The position numbers and the translations under genes are program-made. Under the pieces are notes generated by a model, which was given only the letters and a program-made list of their open reading frames with translations, did no database searches and had not been told where the DNA came from. Shown here one piece after another: positions 58,874-64,000 of a stretch of 64,000 bases of DNA (the first letter of the stretch is position 1; each line of letters begins with the position of its first letter). Source of the stretch: Heliopora coerulea (lineage: Eukaryota > Cnidaria > Anthozoa > Scleralcyonacea > Helioporidae); the NCBI GenBank assembly GCA_030142905.1, contig JASJOG010000566.1, positions 46,936 through 110,935 of the forward strand, written 5' to 3'.

Positions 58874-59038
58874 TCAAAAAACAGGTTCATATTCTGGGAA
58901 CGAATCGTCATCCATCAGGTCTTCTAAGTTGACAATTTTCCTTCGTTTAGGAAGCTGGATAGGTTTATTGGTTTCTTGCTTCAATAAAAATTTGATGAGC
59001 TCTGATTTGCTCAGTTTTTTCATGTCAGTCTTGTTCAT
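58874..59038 (-). pseudogene. N-terminal leader of the replication gene
   Basis: An ATG followed by NKTDMKKLSKSELIKFLLKQ, then a basic KRRK stretch and an acidic tail (DLMDDDSFPEYE), ending at TGA 58874-58876. The LSKSELIKFLL helix resembles a SAP-like or targeting helix. It lies just upstream of the polymerase part, split from it by a frameshift and a TGA, and is most simply its broken N-terminus. A separate 54-residue protein is possible. Confidence 0.45.
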
Positions 59039-59049
59039 ATTATTATGTT

Positions 59050-59692
59050 AGATAAAAATACTCAAACCTTTAAGCCATTATAGTATGAAAATTATACTTA
59101 AACGAATATTATTATGATGTGTCTGATAAAGATGAAACAACTAGACAGTAAATATACTATAGCAATCGTTATAATTCCATTAGTGATTTATACCGATTCT
59201 CGATTGTTTTGTTCATGGAAACTATTTTGTTCATTAGTAAAACGAAGACGAAGTTTGATAACAGGTTATTTGGCAAGGTGTATAGTATTTTAAAATGGAA
59301 TATAAATTGTGTTTGTCCGTATTATTTAGAATGGAAAATTTCAACTAGAATGATAGATGTTAATCAGGAAGATAAAAGTACTCAAACCTTTAAGCCATTA
59401 TAGTATGAAAATTATACTTAAACGAATATTATTATGATGTGTCTGATAAAGATGAAACAACTAGACAGTAAATATACTATAGCAATCGTTATAATTCCAT
59501 TAGTGATTTATACCGATTCTCGATTGTTTTGTTCATGGAAACTATTTTTAACTCTTCCTGATTAACATCTATCATTCTAGTTGAAATTTTCTATTCTAAA
59601 TAATACGGACAAACACAATTTATATTCCATTTTAAAATACTATACACCTTGCCAAATAACCTGTTATCAAACTTCGTCTTCGTTTTACTATT
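59050..59692. repeat. Composite repeat: direct copies D1/D2 and inverted copies S/S'
   Basis: D1 (59050-59228) and D2 (59371-59549) are 179-bp nearly identical direct repeats (GATAAAA-TACTCAAACCTTTAAGCC ... TTCATGGAAACTATTTT). Segment S between them (59229-59370) is repeated in reverse after D2 (about 59,555-59,692), with GGACAAACACAATTTATATT as a shared marker. The order is D-S-D-S'inverted. It fills the gap between the replication gene and the zinc-ribbon gene and has no convincing ORF. It may be an origin, a recombination junction or an inversion scar. Confidence 0.85.
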
Positions 59693-59703
59693 TTTCATAT
59701 CTT

Positions 59704-60150
59704 TTAGTTTTTTTTGTTTGGATTTATATTACGTCTAGATGCCAGTCTTATGATGTAGTATTCATACCTAGAGACGTTTTTCCCTTCGATCAAATGGTGT
59801 TTAATCATCACATTAACAACTGACATGAAGTCATGACTTATCATTCCTATATATTTTGAATCTACAAACTCTCTGACTTTGTTCACAAACCATCGTTTCC
59901 TAGAGTGGACTGATTTATTCTTCATCCATATCTCAGGAATAAAATTTTCAACATGACCGTACTCAGTTTCACCACAAGTAGTACATGTATAGAAACCATC
60001 TTGTACTTTGACTCTATGTTTTTTGCATTCATAGCAATAATAACCTTTTATCCTTTGTCTCTTAGGTTCCTTTTTGTATTCTCCAGAGGCTATTTCGTCT
60101 ATGTTGTAACTCTGATGAAGTAACTCTAATAAATAATCATCACTTATCAT
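59704..60150 (-). CDS. Zinc-ribbon protein, possible late transcription factor-like
   Basis: 148 residues. About residues 38-60 hold a CxxC-x12-CxxC zinc ribbon (YYCYECKKH...FYTCTTCGE). A basic/aromatic region follows, SVHSRKRWFVNKVREF, and then helices through GMISHDFMSVVNVMIKHHLI and NVSRYEYYIIRLASRR. A ribbon plus a helical C-terminus recalls VLTF3-type late transcription factors of large DNA viruses, or a TFIIS/TFIIB-like ribbon. The match is by pattern only. The ORF is intact, starts after a TATATAT run and is followed by the composite repeat. Confidence 0.55.
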   Translation of the reverse strand: MISDDYLLELLHQSYNIDEIASGEYKKEPKRQRIKGYYCYECKKHRVKVQDGFYTCTTCGETEYGHVENFIPEIWMKNKSVHSRKRWFVNKVREFVDSKYIGMISHDFMSVVNVMIKHHLIEGKNVSRYEYYIIRLASRRNINPNKKN

Positions 60151-60172
60151 ATATATACGTTATACATATATC
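60150..60172 (-). promoter_or_regulatory. TATATA motif before start codons (example)
   Basis: Here ATACGTTATACATATATC lies on the plus strand, so the minus strand reads ATAACGTATATAT directly before ATG. Similar AT-alternating motifs sit within 10 bp of the starts at 60599, 60849 and 63053. They may be the element's own promoter signal, although the DNA is AT-rich everywhere. Confidence 0.35.
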
Positions 60173-60173
60173 T

Positions 60174-60491
60174 TTAAAACACTTTATATATAACATACCC
60201 TGCACCAACGCCAATGCTACCAATAACAAGACACTGATAGTTCTTCATCTCTTCACTTGGTTTGTAAAAATCACTAAGTTGATGTTCTCTATCGAATGTT
60301 TTTCCATTATATTGGATACTTTGAACCTGTTTTAACAAATCTAGAGCTTTATTTGTACTATCGATGTCCTTATTAGCGTCTGCTAATTGTTGTCTTAATT
60401 GTTGTATCATATCATGTTGTTTGACTTCATTCTGATAAAATGTCTCTTTCGCCTTTGCCAGGTCTTCTAAAGCTTTATTATGTCTTTTCAT
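60174..60491 (-). CDS. Coiled-coil protein with C-terminal membrane segment
   Basis: 105 residues: a long heptad-like helix (DLAKAKETFYQNEVKQHDMI ... LADANKDIDSTNKALDLLKQ) and a hydrophobic tail (CLVIGSIGVGAGYVIYKVF), so a tail-anchored topology is likely. No family recognised. It lies 12 bp downstream of the 31-residue gene. Confidence 0.55.
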   Translation of the reverse strand: MKRHNKALEDLAKAKETFYQNEVKQHDMIQQLRQQLADANKDIDSTNKALDLLKQVQSIQYNGKTFDREHQLSDFYKPSEEMKNYQCLVIGSIGVGAGYVIYKVF

Positions 60492-60503
60492 TTCAGCTTC
60501 ATA

Positions 60504-60599
60504 TTAGTTTTTATCTAACGCTTTAAAAAGATAGCCGGCACCGGCAAAACTGACTGCAGCAAATCTTGTTTGTAAAAAACCTCCTATTAAACTCGCCAT
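60504..60599 (-). CDS. 31-residue hydrophobic peptide
   Basis: Reads MASLIGGFLQTRFAAVSFAG then AGYLFKALDKN and a TAA. One glycine/alanine-rich membrane helix. The ATG follows GTAATATATAT, the same context as neighbouring genes, and the gene fits exactly in the gap between its neighbours. Confidence 0.5.
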   Translation of the reverse strand: MASLIGGFLQTRFAAVSFAGAGYLFKALDKN

Positions 60600-60618
60600 A
60601 TATATATTACTACATATT

Positions 60619-60849
60619 TTAAGGCTTAAATGGGTCACTAGGAACCCACTTCTTATCCTGTGCATATTTCACTAGCATAGACGATAGTGTGACACCAACT
60701 GATAGTTTTGCTATATCTCTGATGGTTGATGCATCAGTGAGTTTTTCACCCAAAAGCTTCTTTGTCGCCATAGAAAGACCTACAACACCTGTGGTAACTA
60801 GAAGAGCATCATACGCTTCATTCATCAATTCTTTCCTTTCTGAACTCAT
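60619..60849 (-). CDS. Small membrane protein
   Basis: 76 residues with two hydrophobic stretches (ALLVTTGVVGLSMATKKLLG and LSVGVTLSSMLVKYA) and a C-terminal DKKWVPSDPFKP. The ATG follows ATTATTATATA. Proteins of this look accompany PolB elements in other invertebrate genomes as far as I recall, but no function is known to me. Confidence 0.6.
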   Translation of the reverse strand: MSSERKELMNEAYDALLVTTGVVGLSMATKKLLGEKLTDASTIRDIAKLSVGVTLSSMLVKYAQDKKWVPSDPFKP

Positions 60850-60867
60850 TATATAATAATGTATATT

Positions 60868-61701
60868 TTATTTTATTCTGTGGAAATATTTTACATGACG
60901 TTTTATTGTCTTCTTGGATATGAACTTCCTTCTACAGTATTTACATTTGATACGGATATCACGCATGTAGTCGTTTAATTCCTTCGTGATTAGGTCATAG
61001 TCATTGGAAACTATGGATTTATAACCATTTTCTTCATAAAGTTCTATTAGATCTTTCTGTTGGTCTGATAAAACACCATTACATTGAGGGGTTTTGAGCT
61101 CTATGTATACACCAGAGTATTGCTTATGAAGATTTTGAATTATCAGATCTGGTTGTCCTTTCATGTAACCCTTTTTAAAAGAATCAATTCTCTTATTTTT
61201 AGTGTCTTGTAACTCACCTAGTCCAGCTGACATTATTGCATTTGGGTAAAATCGCCTTATGAACTGAACCACCTTCGTATGTAGATCATATTCATCTTCT
61301 ATTTTGAAAGTTAAAGTGTTGGAGTTATTGAACATTTTGTAATACCCATACTTTCTGATAGATGGTAACACTTCAGAGAAGACCCAGTCGTGGAACACTT
61401 TTGCAGTTTCTAGTTTTGAACCAAAAATTAGAGAGTAAAGACAGGGTTCTTGAATGAAAATGGTATGAGGTTGGTGATTTCCAAAGGGGCCCTGATTTGA
61501 GGCCCCCTTTAGATTTTGGTAGTTCACCTTGTATTTATCATCCACATGGGTTGATAAAGCATTTCTTGGTCGTTCATAACCTAGAGCCATTGCTACATCT
61601 TTACCCTTGAACCATACATTCTGTTTATTATCAACATAAGTGTCTATCAAAACGTTTAATTCCTTATTTTCAAATTTCTTGATTATTACTGACATATTCA
61701 C
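60868..61701 (-). CDS. BRO-N / VRR-NUC-like nuclease / C2H2 zinc finger protein
   Basis: 277 residues, intact. Residues about 1-118 are a BRO-N (Bro N-terminal, DNA-binding) domain: VWFKGKDVAMALGYERPRNA, then FIQEPCLYSLIFGSKLETAK and WVFSEVLPSIRKYGYY. Residues about 130-230 look like a PD-(D/E)xK VRR-NUC nuclease: an N-terminal Glu/His helix, KGYMKGQPDLIIQN with the metal-binding Asp, GVYIELKTPQCNG (ExK) and SDQQKDLIELYEENGYKSIV. The C-terminus is a C2H2 finger, CKYCRRKFISKKTIKRHVKYFH. BRO proteins are spread among large DNA viruses and phages; VRR-NUC enzymes resolve or cut branched DNA. A role in viral DNA processing is inferred. Start ATG follows TTAATATAAAAAGTGAAT. Confidence 0.7.
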   Translation of the reverse strand: MNMSVIIKKFENKELNVLIDTYVDNKQNVWFKGKDVAMALGYERPRNALSTHVDDKYKVNYQNLKGASNQGPFGNHQPHTIFIQEPCLYSLIFGSKLETAKVFHDWVFSEVLPSIRKYGYYKMFNNSNTLTFKIEDEYDLHTKVVQFIRRFYPNAIMSAGLGELQDTKNKRIDSFKKGYMKGQPDLIIQNLHKQYSGVYIELKTPQCNGVLSDQQKDLIELYEENGYKSIVSNDYDLITKELNDYMRDIRIKCKYCRRKFISKKTIKRHVKYFHRIK

Positions 61702-61725
61702 TTTTTATATTAAGATATGTTTTAT

Positions 61726-61998
61726 TCATAAAGTGTCTAGTACATTATTCTTTTTCTCAGGTTCCTCTACTCTTTTTTCATTGTTTGTCTCTTGATCTTT
61801 GATTTCCACGACTCTTTCCTCTCTATTATTACTCTTTCTGGCATAGTACAAAGCACCAATTGATGTTATAGCCCCGATGCCTCCGAAAACTAATGCATAA
61901 TTAATACTAAAGCCACTATCCTCTGATTCTATCTTCTGACGCATTTTCCGTTCTTTGGCTTCTTTAGAGATAGCAGCTAGCCTTTTACCAGCTTCCAC
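61726..61998 (-). CDS. Basic/acidic protein with one membrane segment; start unclear
   Basis: Ninety residues from a GTG at 61998. The frame is open about 18 codons further (VKREKDPKRVEAGKRL), but no in-frame ATG was found before a stop, so the start is lost, non-AUG or spliced. The basic N-terminus (EAGKRLAAISKEAKERKMRQ) is followed by a membrane helix (YALVFGGIGAITSIGALYYA) and an acidic tail. Confidence 0.55.
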   Translation of the reverse strand: MEAGKRLAAISKEAKERKMRQKIESEDSGFSINYALVFGGIGAITSIGALYYARKSNNREERVVEIKDQETNNEKRVEEPEKKNNVLDTL

Positions 61999-62106
61999 TC
62001 TCTTTGGGTCTTTCTCTCTTTTTACTGTTGTTATCTTTAGTGTTTCAATGATATATATATTAGAGTATGTTTTATCGCATAGATCATCTACTAGTTATCT
62101 CACAGA

Positions 62107-62256
62107 TTATTTACCAGTGTGTGGTATATATGTCGGATTGTTATTCCATCTTGATTCATTTATATCTTCTAGAACACTATCTAAATCATCAGTTGTTTTC
62201 TTACAAAAGCGTACCAGATTTCTCATTCTTATAAAAAGATTTTTAAGTTTTCTCAT
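62107..62256 (-). CDS. 49-residue basic protein
   Basis: Begins MRKLKNLFIRMRNLVRFCKK and ends ESRWNNNPTYIPHTGK. It fits between its neighbours, and the ATG follows AAGTGATTAT. No domain recognised. Confidence 0.4.
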   Translation of the reverse strand: MRKLKNLFIRMRNLVRFCKKTTDDLDSVLEDINESRWNNNPTYIPHTGK

Positions 62257-62287
62257 ATAATCACTTATATTTCCTTTCTATGTTTAA

Positions 62288-62833
62288 TCACTTATGTTTC
62301 CTTTCTATGGTATATAAATATATTAATGTTCCACCAATAACCAAATATATATGATCTCCAACAAATATTAAGCTCTTACCAGATGCCTCCTGAATATCTG
62401 TCCAAGGAATAACATCTCTCCCTGGCTTTAGTTTTTCAGCTTTCTTTTCTATTTTAGATACCCGTACAATGTCATAACCACCTCTTTTTAATCCAAGTGA
62501 TAATCCTGTAACTAAGGCAATTAATGTCAGACCTACTCCGGTAGCTACCCCTGCTTTTTTTAGGACTTTATTTAACTCTATCCTTCTCCAATTGTCATAA
62601 TGATATCGTATGTCGTTAATACACTGATTCATTTCATCTTGATCCTCTATGGGGCCGTTAGTCGTCTTATAGGTTCTATATGGACGTTCTAAACCATTAT
62701 TAAGCGGTTCACCATAAAATGATATTTCATAATTTGTAAGAATTCCAGAGACAGATATTGTTTTTTCAATTTTACAATCTTGTGTCTCTATTAAGTATTT
62801 AATAAATATTGGATTGATACACTCTTTTTCCAT
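62288..62833 (-). CDS. 181-residue membrane protein
   Basis: An N-terminal soluble part (KYLIETQDCKIEKTISVSGI ... PYRTYKTTNGPIEDQDEMNQ) is followed by a helix (GVATGVGLTLIALVTGLSLG), a hydrophilic loop (WTDIQEASGKS) and a C-terminal helix (IYLVIGGTLIYLYTIERK). Two membrane spans predicted. Unknown family, intact. Confidence 0.6.
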   Translation of the reverse strand: MEKECINPIFIKYLIETQDCKIEKTISVSGILTNYEISFYGEPLNNGLERPYRTYKTTNGPIEDQDEMNQCINDIRYHYDNWRRIELNKVLKKAGVATGVGLTLIALVTGLSLGLKRGGYDIVRVSKIEKKAEKLKPGRDVIPWTDIQEASGKSLIFVGDHIYLVIGGTLIYLYTIERKHK

Positions 62834-62897
62834 TAATAGAGTATCTTCGATGAAAAAACCTATGTTTCTAGCTTCAAAAACATGATTACTATAGTTA

Positions 62898-63053
62898 TTA
62901 AATATTTTTTTTTAAAAGGTCTTTACCCTTGTTAGATAACCAATCCAAACCATCTAGAAGGTCACTATCTGTATCATTAAATTCAGTCTCATGCTCTCTC
63001 TCAACTTCATCCTCATCTCTCCTTTCATCAAGGTCGTTTAGTTCGATATCCAT
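62898..63053 (-). CDS. 51-residue acidic protein
   Basis: Opens MDIELNDLDERRDEDEVERE, continues with a Glu/Asp-rich stretch, and ends DWLSNKGKDLLKKNI. Its ATG directly abuts the stop of the next upstream gene (TAA-ATG), within AATATATAAATG. Strong negative charge; no domain recognised. Confidence 0.55.
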   Translation of the reverse strand: MDIELNDLDERRDEDEVEREHETEFNDTDSDLLDGLDWLSNKGKDLLKKNI

Positions 63054-63536
63054 TTATATATTACTGTATTTTTTATCATACCTATCTCCCATACCATTAA
63101 CTGTAGAGCATGAATCAGTAACTATATCATCTAACACTTTAAGATCACTAAGCAGGATTTGATTATCATAAAGGAGCCCTCTTAAATAAGACCTTAATTG
63201 TGTTAGCAACTTTTGGTATGATGTGTATGCAAAACGACAATCTTCTACCTTATTAAATAGATTACTCTTTGATACATAACCTTGGACAAGAACACCAGAT
63301 CCAGTTAAACATCCTATTATTACAGGATTCAAAGTAACACTACCAACGATAGTACCGGTTACTATCAATCCAATACTAACCATGTCTAATGCTAACTTAA
63401 CTTTCTTTAACCTCTTGTACTTCCATTTGTAGCAAGTATATAGTTTATGATAGCTGTTATACATTTTTATTAAATTTTCCTTCTCATTGATAGATATTTT
63501 TTTACTAATGTATTGACTGTCAATTGAATTTCTCAT
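63054..63536 (-). CDS. 160-residue two-helix membrane protein
   Basis: An N-terminal helical region (NEKENLIKMYNSYHKLYTCY), two hydrophobic helices around residues 50-90 (LALDMVSIGLIVTGTIVGSV and IIGCLTGSGVLVQGYV), then a helical tail (CRFAYTSYQKLLTQLRSYLR). The layout resembles SLATT-like membrane proteins, but the match is by architecture only. Two bases separate its ATG from the preceding stop. Confidence 0.55.
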   Translation of the reverse strand: MRNSIDSQYISKKISINEKENLIKMYNSYHKLYTCYKWKYKRLKKVKLALDMVSIGLIVTGTIVGSVTLNPVIIGCLTGSGVLVQGYVSKSNLFNKVEDCRFAYTSYQKLLTQLRSYLRGLLYDNQILLSDLKVLDDIVTDSCSTVNGMGDRYDKKYSNI

Positions 63537-63538
63537 TA

Positions 63539-64000
63539 TTATAACAGATATTTCGCGACTATGAAAGTGAATATTCCAGATACGGTAAACAACGATACCA
63601 GTTCTGTATTATGACCATCATCTATTTTCTCTGTTTGTAGTTTTTCATCCAAGTTATTTAAATTGTGTGTTGGTACGTTTGGTTGTTGTACTTTGTTTTC
63701 ATCCAAGTCATCTAAATTGTGTGTTGGTACGTTTGGTTGGTGTACTTTTTTTGGAGTCTCTTTTACACCTACATAATTAACTTTCTCATTAAAACCAAAA
63801 CTTAAATTTTTTCCAGCAGTACGAAGTTTATTATTATAACCAGGTATCGGGTTTTTTAAAATGATAAGATCACTTGGTATTAACCATAAAGTTGAACTTA
63901 TAGCAGTATTTAAAACTACATTTGTATCAGAGATCGCTTGATTCATATTATTTATCCATTTTGATGTATCATAATTTATTATAGAATCTTCAACAATTTG
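63539..64000 (-). CDS. Repeat-bearing membrane protein, 5' end outside the window
   Basis: The frame is open from the right edge through an internal ATG at 63946 to the stop at 63539, so the true start may lie beyond 64,000. Two tandem copies of an 18-residue unit (QPNVPTHNLDDLDENKV and QPNVPTHNLNNLDEK, about 63,648-63,755) lie in the middle, and a membrane helix (LVSLFTVSGIFTFIVAKYLL) ends the protein. No function recognised. Confidence 0.55.
   Translation of the reverse strand, partial: QIVEDSIINYDTSKWINNMNQAISDTNVVLNTAISSTLWLIPSDLIILKNPIPGYNNKLRTAGKNLSFGFNEKVNYVGVKETPKKVHQPNVPTHNLDDLDENKVQQPNVPTHNLNNLDEKLQTEKIDDGHNTELVSLFTVSGIFTFIVAKYLL

Larger units (their letters stand above)
55029..64000 (-). 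mobile_element. Integrated virus-like / self-synthesising element (partial)
   Basis: Twelve or more collinear minus-strand genes without clear introns, with spacing of 0-170 bp, unlike the sparse exons elsewhere. Contents are a PolB-helicase-GIY-YIG replication gene, a zinc-ribbon protein, a BRO-N/VRR-NUC-like nuclease and many small membrane proteins. Such sets suggest Polinton-like elements or midsize DNA viruses of eukaryotes, but no capsid, packaging ATPase, protease, integrase or terminal repeat is in view. The element continues past the right edge. Its left limit lies somewhere between the SINE (54.26 kb) and the end of the replication gene. Confidence 0.65.

Noticed and set aside
60868..61701. 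KilA-N transcription factor call
   Set aside because: The N-terminal motifs (VWFKGKDVAMALGY, WVFSEVLPSIRKYGYY) fit BRO-N, not KilA-N.
55029..64000. Bacterial or phage contamination
   Set aside because: No Shine-Dalgarno pattern or bacterial genes were seen; the zinc-ribbon and BRO-N/VRR-NUC content and the AT-rich start context fit a eukaryotic element better. A joined-contig error cannot be fully excluded without reads.

Overview
The window looks like nuclear DNA of a cnidarian, most likely an anthozoan such as a stony coral or sea anemone. This is inferred from the whole picture: AT-rich DNA, genes split by short GT-AG introns, Penelope-like retroelements with GIY-YIG endonucleases, a 2A-bearing LINE, a PIM-like kinase, SWIM/YqaJ and THAP genes, and a CACTA-type transposon carrying a BEN-domain gene. 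No rRNA gene, true tRNA gene, CRISPR array or bacterial operon was seen.

Region 1 (1-16.3 kb): a Penelope-like (PLE) 3' fragment, a TIR repeat, a decayed integrase-like gene, a four-exon PIM-like kinase that has lost both catalytic aspartates, an almost intact three-exon SWIM zinc finger/YqaJ nuclease gene broken by one TAG, a decayed THAP exon pair and a LINE 5' fragment with a 2A-like motif. Region 2 (16.3-22.5 kb): an EN-RT LINE on the minus strand, split by a Tc1/mariner element with about 206-bp TIRs and TA duplications, then a second copy of the TIR repeat. Region 3 (22.5-33 kb): gene-poor, with a few candidate minus-strand exons and head-to-head tRNA-derived SINEs.

Region 4 (33-43.5 kb): an ankyrin-repeat gene whose intron holds a CACTA/EnSpm-like element. 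That element has a Tnp2-type transposase (minus) and a BEN-domain gene (plus) starting back to back, and palindromic CCTATAGGAATTC-type subterminal repeats at both ends. Region 5 (43.5-54.5 kb): PLE relics, one PLE inserted into another with a 7-bp duplication, a pogo/Tigger-like transposase relic, a palindromic satellite and another SINE.

Region 6 (55-64 kb) is the most unusual part. It is a compact block of minus-strand, intron-poor, virus-like genes running off the right edge. One long broken gene combines a B-family DNA polymerase palm, an SF1 helicase and a GIY-YIG nuclease. Upstream of it lie a zinc-ribbon protein, a BRO-N/VRR-NUC-like/zinc-finger nuclease and a series of small membrane or acidic proteins, mostly intact and packed with gaps of 0-170 bp. 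Several start codons directly follow TATATA-like motifs. I read it as part of an integrated DNA virus or self-synthesising (Polinton-like) element. No capsid, packaging ATPase, protease or integrase is visible here, so its class stays open.
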